The translations under genes were made by a program, and so were the position numbers. A stretch of 64,000 nt of DNA, taken from NCBI RefSeq assembly GCF_009372235.1, contig NZ_ML762920.1, forward strand, positions 775,298 to 839,297, given 5' to 3'. How positions within the stretch are numbered: position 1 is the stretch's first letter; each line of letters begins with the position of its first letter. Positions 1-8,191 of the stretch are shown piece after piece. The notes beneath the pieces are model-generated. The model worked only from the letters and a program-made list of their open reading frames with translations, was not told the DNA's origin and ran no database searches. Origin of the DNA: Dickeya oryzae (GTDB lineage: Bacteria > Pseudomonadota > Gammaproteobacteria > Enterobacterales > Enterobacteriaceae).

Positions 1-158
1 TCCCGCCAGGGTGCGCCAGAGCAAAATACCCAAAATATGCCATTCATGACATGTCTGTGCGCAAAGTAAGGACGCCCGACTCGGGAAGAACCTCTTTCAG
101 GTGGTAGCATGGGAAAAATCAGCGCCCAGGCTTCATCGGGAAAATCATAACGAGCCAA
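1..158 (-). mobile_element. IS5-family transposase, N-terminal part, cut by window edge
   Basis: Read on the minus strand, an open frame runs from about 158 off the left edge. It encodes the N-terminal start of an IS5-type (IS427/IS1031-like) transposase: I read RYDFPDEAWAL, then LPPERGS, then GIFWVFCSGAPWR, which is the usual beginning of these DDE enzymes. The only candidate start in this frame is a TTG at 156-158. The end of the element probably lies near 210-227, where GGGACACACCCTAG meets the vapBC operator; the CTAG at 224-227 could be the target site. The element's other end is outside the window, so whether it is intact is unknown. Confidence 0.72.
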
Positions 159-226
159 ATTAAAGCACTTCTTGTGGTGAAATCATGTCCCTGATTGTAC
201 AAAAAATAGTTACGGGACACACCCTA

Positions 227-256
227 GATGGGTATATCCCATTGACATATCCCATC
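227..256. promoter_or_regulatory. vapBC operator, inverted repeat
   Basis: GATGGGTATAT (227-237) is followed by ATATCCCATC (247-256), an almost perfect inverted repeat; an inner ATGGG/CCCAT pair overlaps it. It lies 48 bases before the vapB start, where VapBC complexes normally bind to repress themselves. That it is an operator is inference from position and symmetry. Confidence 0.55.
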
Positions 257-303
257 AATATTCTATGCTATCGATAGCACAAAATTTCTCCAAGGAGACT
301 GCC

Positions 304-534
304 ATGGAAAAAACCACAGTATTTAAAAGCAATCGCAGCCAGGCGGTACGGCTCCCTAAAGCTGTTGCGTTACCCGATGATGTTAGGCATGTCGATATTG
401 TCGCCATTGGCCGCACGCGTATCATTACTCCGGCAGGCGAAAGTTGGGACAGTTGGTTTGATGAAGCGGGTGTTACACCGGATTTCATGAGCACCAGAGA
501 GCAACCGGATGAACAGATCAGGGACGATTTTTGA
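304..534 (+). CDS. vapB: VapB-family antitoxin
   Basis: This 76-residue protein has the short AbrB/MazE-like N-terminal fold typical of VapB antitoxins: TTVFKSNRSQAVRLPK at the start is the swapped-hairpin DNA-binding strand pair. The C-terminal third is acidic and should be the part that wraps the VapC toxin. I chose the ATG at 304 because AAGGAGA stands 6 bases upstream; an in-frame start at 265 would lack a ribosome site. The stop TGA overlaps the vapC ATG by one base, so the two genes are translationally coupled. Known role of the family: neutralises VapC and represses the operon. Confidence 0.9.
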   Translation: MEKTTVFKSNRSQAVRLPKAVALPDDVRHVDIVAIGRTRIITPAGESWDSWFDEAGVTPDFMSTREQPDEQIRDDF

Positions 535-938
535 TGTTGAAATACCTGCTTGATACCAACATTTGCATTTACACCATAAAGAACAAGCCGCAAGAGGTCA
601 GAGAGGCGTTTCAGCGTTATTACGGGCAGTTTGCGATCAGTGCCATCACGTTGATGGAGCTTATCTATGGCGCGGAAAAGTCGGCCAATCCAGAAAAGAA
701 TCTGGCGGTAATAGAAGGATTTTCCGCACGTCTGGACATCCAGTCCTATGGGTTTGATGCTGCCGTGCATACCGGTCAAATTCGTGCCGAGCTGGCGAAA
801 CAAGGAACCCCCATAGGCCCGTATGATGCCATGTTAGCCGGTCACGCGCGATCCGCAGGTTTAATACTGATAACAAACAATGTACGCGAATTTGAGCGTG
901 TACCTGGGCTACGAGTGGAAAACTGGGTAAGCCGATAA
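534..938 (+). CDS. vapC: VapC-family PIN-domain ribonuclease toxin
   Basis: This 134-residue protein has the PIN-domain layout: LLDTNICIY near the N-terminus with the first catalytic Asp, ELIYGAEKS with the conserved Glu near residue 43, PYDAMLAGHA with the third acidic residue, and TNNVREFERVPGL near the C-terminus. Enterobacterial VapC enzymes cut initiator tRNA; whether this one does is not visible. All motif residues appear present, so it looks functional. The ATG at 534 overlaps the vapB stop. The pair stands beside an IS end and a tRNA-like fragment, which fits an accessory origin. Confidence 0.92.
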   Translation: MLKYLLDTNICIYTIKNKPQEVREAFQRYYGQFAISAITLMELIYGAEKSANPEKNLAVIEGFSARLDIQSYGFDAAVHTGQIRAELAKQGTPIGPYDAMLAGHARSAGLILITNNVREFERVPGLRVENWVSR

Positions 939-1502
939 GCTCTATGCTGCCCTCCCTCAAAACAGGATATAATCCACCCTCTACTGCGGATAACCCGCAA
1001 AAAATCCAGCCAGAAAGGTTTGGGGGCCCATTTGGGGCCTCTACGTTTTTCGAACTGGTAGAAATCCTTTTATTTCAATATAGATACGTGGTTAATTCGA
1101 ATCCTGTAGGGGCCATATCTAAGTAACAAAACATCAACCGACGTCTTTTTTATGCCTAAAATTCAATGCGTTGGCTGAATTTAGCGCGTTACTACCCTAC
1201 CGAACTCTACTCGTATCAACCTACATCAAGTTGTAATGGCCAACTAAAACTGGCCACGGTTTTATCGTTTTCCCAGTACAACTATTCAGCTTCGCCCCGG
1301 TGACAGCGAACCGCCAAAAGTTGGGCAGACCAGTGCTATCGTGGATGGTGTCCTCTGAAGTGGATGCTGCCCTCTGAATTTGTAGCGGGATCTGCCGGCT
1401 GCCAGAGCGTGCAGCCGGGCTAAAATCGGTGATGACTGCAGAAGATCGGCGGGCGAATATTCACGTCACGCCCTGCTCTTGCTTCGTTTTCAGCCCTCCC
1501 CT
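939..1502. other. Gene-free stretch with tRNA-like 3' fragment
   Basis: I see no convincing gene here. At about 1097-1117, TTCGAATCCTGTAGGGGCC resembles the T-loop, distal T-stem and acceptor arm of a tRNA, but the upstream bases do not form the T-stem and no body of a tRNA precedes it. A short GGCCC/GGGCC hairpin near 1026-1042, followed by TCTACGTTTTT, could be a weak terminator for vapC. The 1180-1500 stretch has no recognisable content. Confidence 0.4.
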
Positions 1503-2345
1503 CTATACTTTTTCTGCAAAACGCATCGCCAGCCATTGTGCCTGCTGCTGCATCACTAGCACCTGGCCGTCCTGCTCGTGCCACTGAATATCGCCCTGAC
1601 TAAGGCAGCGCCTGAGCTGCTCCAGTGAGGTTGTCTGAAAACAGAGTGCCACCATTTTTGCCGGGGCCTGCGCAGCGACTGGTGGCAGCGCGAACTCCAG
1701 GCTTGCCTGTTGATGCGTGATAATACGCAGGCAGCAGGTTCCTGAATCAAGCACATAGCCGCCGTTGTCCTCCCCACGAGCCTCCGTATTGAATAACTGA
1801 CAATACAGCGCCAGCGTCTGTTCAGGTTGAGGCGAAGCGATAACGAATGCGGACAGCGCCTGCACGCCATTCGGATGTACCTGCCAGGCGGGCTGCCAGA
1901 CGGCTTGCGGCGTCTGATGTTCGCAGAAAAAACTGAATCCGTACTCCACGGCGCTGGCGCGGATCCGCGAGATACAGAACCGGGCCTCAGTCTGACTGCC
2001 ATCCGGCAGTATCACCGGGCGAAAGAAGCGGGTCGGTGGCTCGCCATCAAGCTGGCATTGCTGGAGGTGCTGCCATACCGCATGCGCATCCTGGGTTTTC
2101 CAGACCAGCCCGGCAAGGCCTGGCGCAACGTTCCATAAACCTCGCGAGTCTGTCTGCATGGCAGGCTCATAGCCTAACAGCTCCAGATAGTTATCGGCGA
2201 ATATGGCCAGATGGTTGCTGGAACCCATCGAATGATGTCCCCGCGTACTGAGCTGAAACCCCATCCGCTGGAACAGGTATTGCGCCTGATCCAGCTCTTC
2301 ATTGACGTTAATCACCGCGTGATCGATAACCGGTGTAATCGGCAT
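1503..2345 (-). CDS. Two-domain VOC (glyoxalase-like) family protein
   Basis: This 280-residue protein begins with PVIDHAVINV, the standard first strand of a vicinal-oxygen-chelate domain, continues through HLAIFADNYLELLGYEP, and has a second VOC-like half from about residue 160. This matches the glyoxalase-like domain group of about 280 residues with unknown substrate. It starts 33 bases after the livF-like gene on the same strand, so it is probably the last gene of the transporter operon and may act on the imported compound. The metal ligands cannot be assigned with certainty. Function remains unknown. Confidence 0.75.
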   Translation of the reverse strand: MPITPVIDHAVINVNEELDQAQYLFQRMGFQLSTRGHHSMGSSNHLAIFADNYLELLGYEPAMQTDSRGLWNVAPGLAGLVWKTQDAHAVWQHLQQCQLDGEPPTRFFRPVILPDGSQTEARFCISRIRASAVEYGFSFFCEHQTPQAVWQPAWQVHPNGVQALSAFVIASPQPEQTLALYCQLFNTEARGEDNGGYVLDSGTCCLRIITHQQASLEFALPPVAAQAPAKMVALCFQTTSLEQLRRCLSQGDIQWHEQDGQVLVMQQQAQWLAMRFAEKV

Positions 2346-2378
2346 GGTGTATTCCTTCTGTTCTTTTTATTGATCCTG

Positions 2379-3098
2379 TCAGGCGGCACGACCACCAAAA
2401 TAGAGCTCGCGCATACGGGGGTCATCCTGCAGCATCCGTGCGCTGCCCTCCATCGCCACTTTCCCCAGCGCCAGTACGTAAGCCCGGTCGGAAATGTGCA
2501 GTGCCTCCATGGCGTTCTGCTCGACCATCAAAATAGTCACTTTTTCCTTACGGCGAATGGTTTGTATGGCGCTAAACACTTCCGTCAGCATTTTCGGCGA
2601 CAGCCCGGCCGAGGGTTCATCAAGCAGCAGTACCGCCGGTTCAGGCATCAGTGCGCGGGCGAGCGCGAGAATTTGTCGCTCGCCGCCGGAAAGCGCGGAC
2701 GCAGGCGATTGCCACTTTTTATGTAATACCGGGTAGTGTTCCGCCAGTTGCGCCATCCGCTGCTTACGCTGACCGGGCGCTAAAAACTGCCCCCCGGTTT
2801 GCAGGTTTTCTGCCACAGTCAGGGTGTTGAACACATTGTCCAGTTGCGGAACAAACCCGAGTGCGCATTCACGGATTTTTCGGTGCACCGGAATGTTGGC
2901 CGTTTCCTGGCCATTGATTTCAACCCGTCCTTCGCGCGGGGAGACAAAACCGGCAATCGATTTCAGCAAGGTGGATTTGCCGCAGCCATTTGGCCCCAGC
3001 AGCGTCACGATTTCCGCCTGTTTAACATGCAATGAAATACCATGCAGAATATCAATCCCTGGGGTATAACCGGCGACCACGTTTTCGAGGGTAATCAT
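2379..3098 (-). CDS. LivF-type ABC transporter ATPase
   Basis: This 239-residue ATPase has Walker A GPNGCGKS at residues 35-42, signature LSGGERQ and Walker B VLLLDEPSAGL. It matches the LivF (second ATPase) subfamily of branched-chain amino acid or amide importers. Its ATG at 3096-3098 overlaps the TGA of the upstream ATPase (ATGA), which fixes the start; longer in-frame starts inside that gene are unlikely. It is the fifth gene of a binding protein-permease-permease-ATPase-ATPase operon, and should energise uptake at the inner membrane together with its partner ATPase. Confidence 0.9.
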   Translation of the reverse strand: MITLENVVAGYTPGIDILHGISLHVKQAEIVTLLGPNGCGKSTLLKSIAGFVSPREGRVEINGQETANIPVHRKIRECALGFVPQLDNVFNTLTVAENLQTGGQFLAPGQRKQRMAQLAEHYPVLHKKWQSPASALSGGERQILALARALMPEPAVLLLDEPSAGLSPKMLTEVFSAIQTIRRKEKVTILMVEQNAMEALHISDRAYVLALGKVAMEGSARMLQDDPRMRELYFGGRAA

Positions 3099-3874
3099 AC
3101 CGCCTCCTGCAATGTTGCGGTGCTGTGCCCGAGGTAGGCCTCCAGTACCTGCTGGTTCTGCGCCAGTTCGCTCGGGTGGCAACTGGCGACAATCTGCCCG
3201 CGATCCAGCACAATGCAGCGCTGACACAAGGTGTTAATAAAGTGCATGTCGTGCTCGATAACCAAAAGCGAAATGCCCTGACGGCTCAGGTTGACCAGCG
3301 TTTCCACCAGTTCCTGGCGTAATTTCGGGTGCACGCCCGCCATCGGCTCATCCAGCATCAGCAGCGTTGGGTTGCCCATCAACGCGCAGGCAATGCCCAG
3401 TAATTTTTTCTGTCCGCCGGAAAGCACGGCGGCAGGCAGGTCTTTCACTTTGGTTAATAACAAGATATCGAGTAATTCACGGGCACGGGCTCGGTCTTCC
3501 TGCTCGACTTTACGCCCGGAAGCCAGCCCCAGCAGACCGTTGAATAAGCCGTGCTGACGAGTACCCGCTGTCATGACCACTTCCATTACGCTCATTTTTT
3601 CCGGCATGACAGGGAGCTGGAAAGTGCGCGCAATGCCCGCCTGGATTATCCGGTGACTGGGCTGACAAGCAATGGCGTGGCCATCAAATGTGATGCTGCC
3701 GCCATCCGGTCGGGTAAAACCGGAAATGGTGTTAAGCAGCGTACTCTTACCGGAACCATTTGGCCCCAGCAGACCAAGAATTTCGCCCTTCTCCAGCGTG
3801 AATGATACGGATGTCAGTACCTGGTTGCCGCCAAAGGCTTTGCTAACATCCGCCACTTCAAGCAAACGGCTCAT
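3095..3874 (-). CDS. LivG-type ABC transporter ATPase
   Basis: This 259-residue ATPase has Walker A GPNGSGKST, signature LSGGQKK, Walker B LLMLDEPMAGV and a switch His in LLVIEHDMHF. The position, length and sequence fit LivG, the first ATPase of the hydrophobic-amino-acid-transport family; some relatives serve urea or short amides. Its start overlaps the end of the LivM-type gene by four bases and its stop overlaps the LivF-type start, indicating tight translational coupling. The substrate cannot be read from an ATPase. Confidence 0.9.
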   Translation of the reverse strand: MSRLLEVADVSKAFGGNQVLTSVSFTLEKGEILGLLGPNGSGKSTLLNTISGFTRPDGGSITFDGHAIACQPSHRIIQAGIARTFQLPVMPEKMSVMEVVMTAGTRQHGLFNGLLGLASGRKVEQEDRARARELLDILLLTKVKDLPAAVLSGGQKKLLGIACALMGNPTLLMLDEPMAGVHPKLRQELVETLVNLSRQGISLLVIEHDMHFINTLCQRCIVLDRGQIVASCHPSELAQNQQVLEAYLGHSTATLQEAV

Positions 3875-4758
3875 GATAACGTCCTTAATTTTTCCGGTAA
3901 CAGACCGCCGGGGCGGGTGAGCAGACAGAGTAATAAAGCCAGTCCCACCAACCCCAGGCGCAGAGCGCCAGTCAGGTCTGAGCCGATATGGAAATAATCT
4001 TTTGCGAAGGGGATAAAGTTATACAGCCCTTCCACCAACAACACGCCCAGCAGCACGCCGCGCACATTGCCAATGCCGCCTATCATCACCATGCTCCAGA
4101 TGAGAAAGGTTTCCGAAGAGAGCAAATAATCCGGGCTGACATAGTCGGTGTACCAGGCCAGTAACATACCAGCCAGACAGCACATCACCGCGCTACTCAT
4201 TAACGCCCGGCATTTCAACCACGGCAGCGCATAGCCCATGCAGATAGCCAATTGAGGTTGCTCGCGCATCAGGCGCAGCGCCCGACCAAACCGGCTGGCG
4301 CCGATCCGCAGGCTGGCGAGAGTGGCTGCGATGACGCAGAGCAGGATAATGACCGCGAAGATACGCGTATCGGCGACGGTATCGCCGGTTGACCAGGGTG
4401 CGGACAGCCCGCCAATCCCCTGCGCGCCGCCTGTCAGACGGTCTTCATTGACGACCACAATACGGATGATTTCAGCCAGCGCCAGCGTGGCGATGCCCCA
4501 GTAATCCGCCGTGAGCTGACGGCCCAGCAACGTCATCAGCACGCTGATAACCATGGCACACAGTAACCCGGCCGGGATCACCAGCCACAGCGGCAACCCA
4601 AAATTGCTTCCCAGGCCGATGGCATAAGCGCCGGTTCCGACAAACACGATATGACCGAAATTCAGCAAACCGGCGTAACCTGCCTGTAAATTCAGGGCAA
4701 GAGCGACGATGGCATAGATCCCGCCAAGGCAAAGGATATGCAGTAAAAACTCAGACAC
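3871..4758 (-). CDS. LivM-type ABC transporter permease
   Basis: This roughly 295-residue hydrophobic protein belongs to the LivM permease family: about eight to ten membrane segments, with the conserved LNLQAGYAGLLNFGH near the N-terminus and DYWGIATLALAEI in the middle. I prefer the GTG start at 4758 because GGAGG stands seven bases upstream and it overlaps the LivH-type stop by eight bases; an in-frame ATG at 4785 would overlap the previous gene more deeply. It pairs with the LivH-type permease to form the inner-membrane channel. Confidence 0.87.
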   Translation of the reverse strand: MSEFLLHILCLGGIYAIVALALNLQAGYAGLLNFGHIVFVGTGAYAIGLGSNFGLPLWLVIPAGLLCAMVISVLMTLLGRQLTADYWGIATLALAEIIRIVVVNEDRLTGGAQGIGGLSAPWSTGDTVADTRIFAVIILLCVIAATLASLRIGASRFGRALRLMREQPQLAICMGYALPWLKCRALMSSAVMCCLAGMLLAWYTDYVSPDYLLSSETFLIWSMVMIGGIGNVRGVLLGVLLVEGLYNFIPFAKDYFHIGSDLTGALRLGLVGLALLLCLLTRPGGLLPEKLRTLS

Positions 4759-5644
4759 GGCGGACCTCCCGGTTAAACAGGCCATAAGGACGCAGCAACA
4801 GCGCCAGCAGCAAAATCACAAACGATGAGGCATTCACCCAGGTTACCGGGATAAACAATAAATCGCCGCCGAACAGCCAGCTCCAGTCGATGTTGGTAAC
4901 GAGGGTTTCGGTTGCCGCGATAAGGAGTGCGCCAAAAATAGCGCCCATTGGGTTTCCCAGCCCGCCGAGAATGGCGGCAGCGAGTACCGGCAACATCAGA
5001 TCATTGCCCTGGTTAACCCATGCGCTGGCGTTCATCGCCAGCATGCTGCCGCCCACCGCGGCCAGCATGCCAGCCACCAGATTGACGTTGTGGACAATGG
5101 CACTGGCATTCAACCCGGAGGCTGCCGCCAGATCCCGGTTACTGGCCAGCGCACGGATAGCACGACCTTGCGGCGTGCGAAACAGCAGCAAGCTGAACAG
5201 CACCACCAACGAAATCGTGACGCCAAGGCTCCAGAGCTCGTCGGTCGAGATACGTGTGTCCCCCACCTGCAAGAGTTCGCCCACTGGCAGGGAATAATTC
5301 ACCGGGGCCGATCCTTCAACCCCGAGAACCAGTGCAATCAGCACCATCGATACCGCCAGCGAGCCAATCATGGCGTTAGCGGTGCCGCTTTTTAGCAGCG
5401 GCTGGTACACCCAGTGATGCAACATCATGGACAGCATGCCGCAGACTATTGCCGAAAACACGATTGCCATAGACAACGGCATGCCAAGACGAAGCCCGGC
5501 GGCGGTAATAAAGGAACCGACCATGGCATATTGCATATGGGCGATATTGGCGAACCGTACCAGCCCGTACACCAGGCTTAATCCCAGCGCGACCAGCGAC
5601 AAATCCGCCGTGCGAATCAATGTATCAATCAAAAACTGCAGCAT
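4751..5644 (-). CDS. LivH-type ABC transporter permease
   Basis: This 297-residue membrane protein has the LivH family start LSLVALGLSLVYGLVRFANIAH and the later EAA-like loop LGGLGNPMGAIFGALLI. It is the partner permease of the downstream LivM-type protein. It begins 48 bases after the binding-protein gene, the longest gap in the operon, which is common when the binding protein is made in excess. Substrate unknown. Confidence 0.88.
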   Translation of the reverse strand: MLQFLIDTLIRTADLSLVALGLSLVYGLVRFANIAHMQYAMVGSFITAAGLRLGMPLSMAIVFSAIVCGMLSMMLHHWVYQPLLKSGTANAMIGSLAVSMVLIALVLGVEGSAPVNYSLPVGELLQVGDTRISTDELWSLGVTISLVVLFSLLLFRTPQGRAIRALASNRDLAAASGLNASAIVHNVNLVAGMLAAVGGSMLAMNASAWVNQGNDLMLPVLAAAILGGLGNPMGAIFGALLIAATETLVTNIDWSWLFGGDLLFIPVTWVNASSFVILLLALLLRPYGLFNREVRRV

Positions 5645-5692
5645 GGTGTTTCCCCGATGATGTAGCGTGAACTGGCAAGATAAAGCGGCTCG

Positions 5693-6820
5693 TTACCGGG
5701 GAACCGGTACGCCATTAAACGCTTTCACTTTCAGGTATGGCTGAGACTGACGCTGGTTATCGGCATCCAGACTTAATGTGCCGGTAATCCCCGTAAAGCC
5801 AGGTGCAACGGTTTTCATTGCCGCGATCATCGCTGCTGGTTCGGCACTGTGTGCTTTATCAATCGCTGCCGCCGCCAGCATCACGCTATCCCAGGCATAG
5901 CTGCCATATACGGAGCGCGGTTTCTCGTGGAATTTTTGCTGGTACAGCTCGGCATAATTTGCGCCGTTGCCGCTCGCCGCTTGCTGGTCAATACCCGCGA
6001 CTTCCATACCAACCTGCCCGTTGGTGTACTGCGCCGGAGAACCTTCAATGGCCATGGTTAAATACATGCCATACCAGGGCGTTTTATTCAGCCCCAGTTC
6101 CCAGGCCTCACGGTTGAGCACAATGGCATCCTGGCCGTAACTGGTATAAACATAGGCTTGCGGATGGGAGCGGGAGATTTGCTCCAGCTCACGGCGATAA
6201 GAAGGCTGACCGCTGGTATAGAGCACTTTGGCGACCACTTTGCCACCCACTTTTTCAAACGCTTTGGTGAACTGCTCCGCCATCCCCTGCCCGTAAGCCC
6301 CATCAGGAGCGATAAAGGCGACGCTGCTGTAACCGAGCTGGCGCACATCTTGTGCCGAGAAGCTCGCAGAAAGGGAATCCAGGCCAATAACGCTCCAGGA
6401 CGTGGCACCGATTTTGCGGATATCGGTGCTGGTGCCGGAAATATTGATGTGCAGCAGATTGTTCTTCACCAGATACTGCCCAATCGGAATGGTGACGCTG
6501 GAGGAAAAACTGCCCACCACTAACGGCACATGGTTAACCTGAGTTAACTTGCGCACAGCATTCAGGCCGGTGACCGGGCTTTCAGCGGAATCTTCCACGA
6601 TCACATGCAATGGCTGACCATTGACGCCACCCTGGGCATTGACCTGTTCAACCGCCAGTTCAATACCACGGCGCTGATCTTCACCAATACTGGCGCTGGT
6701 GCCGGTTAAGGGCAGAATCGCCCCAATGTTCACATCGGCCTGCGCCGTATGCGCCAGACCTAACAACGTCATACCTGCCAGTGTTGACAGCGCCATACCC
6801 TGCCCAAAACGATTTTTCAT
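5693..6820 (-). CDS. Periplasmic binding protein of branched-chain amino acid type (LivK-like)
   Basis: This 375-residue protein has a Sec signal peptide (MKNRFGQGMALSTLAGMTLL, cleavage after TAQA) and the Peripla_BP_6 start VNIGAILPLTGTSASIGEDQ. I chose the ATG at 6820 because GGAGAACC lies just upstream and the signal peptide begins there; the in-frame extension to 6946 would carry a non-signal leader across the operator. It is the first gene of the operon. The family binds branched-chain amino acids, amides, urea or aromatic acids; the divergent amidohydrolase suggests an amide or N-acyl amino acid, which is inference. Confidence 0.88.
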   Translation of the reverse strand: MKNRFGQGMALSTLAGMTLLGLAHTAQADVNIGAILPLTGTSASIGEDQRRGIELAVEQVNAQGGVNGQPLHVIVEDSAESPVTGLNAVRKLTQVNHVPLVVGSFSSSVTIPIGQYLVKNNLLHINISGTSTDIRKIGATSWSVIGLDSLSASFSAQDVRQLGYSSVAFIAPDGAYGQGMAEQFTKAFEKVGGKVVAKVLYTSGQPSYRRELEQISRSHPQAYVYTSYGQDAIVLNREAWELGLNKTPWYGMYLTMAIEGSPAQYTNGQVGMEVAGIDQQAASGNGANYAELYQQKFHEKPRSVYGSYAWDSVMLAAAAIDKAHSAEPAAMIAAMKTVAPGFTGITGTLSLDADNQRQSQPYLKVKAFNGVPVPR

Positions 6821-6932
6821 GTTGGTTCTCCGGTTTGCTGTTACCGACTTCTGAGGCCGGTGTTGTGTCGCCTGTGCAAACGTGCACAAGCCTGCCTGGT
6901 CATGCCAAAAAAGTGCGCACCAAAGTGAATAT

Positions 6933-6950
6933 ATAAGTGCATACACTTAT
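6933..6950. promoter_or_regulatory. Candidate GntR operator 1
   Basis: ATAAGTGCATACACTTAT is an inverted repeat with 7-base arms and a 4-base spacer. It lies 113 bases upstream of the binding-protein start. The AAGTG-N4-CACTT core is repeated at 7245-7258. FCD-type GntR regulators usually bind short palindromes like this; the regulator gene next door is the likely partner. Confidence 0.5.
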
Positions 6951-7244
6951 GCATTAAGCAAAGACGATGCCAGAAAGCCAGGATGTTCCCGATAGCACAT
7001 GCTTATTTCAGGCGAGACAAATGCAAATTCCCGAATAAATACAAGGAAATCTAAAATAATAAAAATCGTATAGTAAAACTTTCACTTTCTTTTTTCTTGT
7101 TATTGATAAAAACGTCTACATACAAAAGTGAAGTCACGTTGATTCATTTTGGTGCAATGCTGCCGTAAAATGGTGCGAAAAAGTCAACACAAAAAGAAAT
7201 AAGATAGAAAACACTTATGAATCAGTGCCTTTTAAATAAAGCAG

Positions 7245-7258
7245 AAGTGTATTCACTT
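7245..7258. promoter_or_regulatory. Candidate GntR operator 2
   Basis: AAGTGTATTCACTT repeats the same AAGTG-N4-CACTT core as the site near 6933, 110 bases before the regulator's start. This would allow autoregulation and control of the downstream M20 and ProC-like genes. Confidence 0.5.
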
Positions 7259-7368
7259 TTGTGTTGAGTTGTTTTTTTCGCTGTGCTATCAATAAAAAAC
7301 ATTACGTGAAACAACCTGTGCAGCATTTTTATCTTCATGCTGAGTGTGCGGTAAATTAAGGGGATAAT

Positions 7369-8070
7369 GTGGTTACTATTAAAAAGAAATCCCGTAGCGC
7401 TGACAGTGTGGAAAAGGTCTACGAGAAAGTGAAAGGCCTGGCGATTGATTACCACTTTCGTCCCGGCGAACGGGTGAATGAAGTTGAGCTTGCGGCGCAA
7501 CTGGGCGTCTCGCGCACCCCGGTACGGGAAGCGCTGAACCGTCTGGCAAAAGATGGCTTTATGAACTTTGTACCCAACCGGGGTTTTTACTCCCGCGACC
7601 TGACGCCGGAAGGTGTCCGCGAGCTGTATGAAGTGCGAATGGTGATAGAACAATCCACCTTTCGTTTCGCCTGCCTGCGGGCAACCGATGAAGAGATCGC
7701 CGCGACCACCGCTATCTGGGAAGAAGTGAGCCAGCATCGCCCGGCACAAACCGAACAGGACTGGGCGAAGATCGCGGAAATCGATGAACGCTTCCACATG
7801 GAAATAGCCCGTATTTCCCATAATGGTCGGCTCTATGAAATGCTCGATAGCCTGAATTCGCTCAGCCGTTTTTTCCGACGTATCGATCTCGAAACCCCCG
7901 TGCGCAGGAATAATGCTTATGACGAACATGTCGACATTATCGCGGCGTTACGTCAACGGGATATAGAAAAAGGCGTGGTATTAATTGAGCAACATATTTC
8001 CTTGAGCGCCGAGCATGCGGTTGAAGTAACAAAGGAGGGGCTGGCCAGAATCTATTTTGGCAAACCCTGA
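7369..8070 (+). CDS. GntR-family regulator with FCD domain
   Basis: This 233-residue protein has an N-terminal winged helix (residues about 12-75, with AAQLGVSRTPVREALNRLAKDGF) and a C-terminal FCD ligand domain (about 85-220, with DERFHMEIARISHN and later DEHVDIIAALRQRD). It starts with GTG at 7369 behind AAGGGG. Family members sense small acids and usually repress catabolic genes. It faces the transporter operon and leads the amidohydrolase and reductase genes, and the AAGTG-N4-CACTT palindromes on its promoter side are the probable targets. The ligand is unknown. Confidence 0.9.
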   Translation: MVTIKKKSRSADSVEKVYEKVKGLAIDYHFRPGERVNEVELAAQLGVSRTPVREALNRLAKDGFMNFVPNRGFYSRDLTPEGVRELYEVRMVIEQSTFRFACLRATDEEIAATTAIWEEVSQHRPAQTEQDWAKIAEIDERFHMEIARISHNGRLYEMLDSLNSLSRFFRRIDLETPVRRNNAYDEHVDIIAALRQRDIEKGVVLIEQHISLSAEHAVEVTKEGLARIYFGKP

Positions 8071-8191
8071 GCTGCTCTTTTTCGTTAAAAAAACACAATA
8101 ATGTAATCCGCTACCAGAAGGCATTATGCGTTCAGGTCATCTATTCACAGCGTCATGCTGCGGCATTGTGCCGGGAAAATGCAGAGGAAAT

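Larger units (their letters stand above)
6821..7368. other. Divergent regulatory region of transporter and catabolic operons
   Basis: This AT-rich region separates the leftward transporter operon from the rightward GntR-M20-ProC operon. No gene is convincing; a leftward open frame across 7222-7929 is antisense to the regulator. It holds at least two matching palindromes (listed separately) and several further AAGTG or CACTT half sites, including GTGCGCAC at 6913-6920, so both promoters are probably under one regulator. Confidence 0.6.

Noticed and set aside
1097-1117. A complete tRNA gene
   Set aside because: Only the T-loop and acceptor-like part are visible; there is no anticodon arm or D-arm upstream in the right distance.
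7222-7929. A 235-codon open frame on the minus strand across the GntR gene and its promoter
   Set aside because: It is antisense to the winged-helix regulator with clear family motifs, and spans the palindromic operator region.
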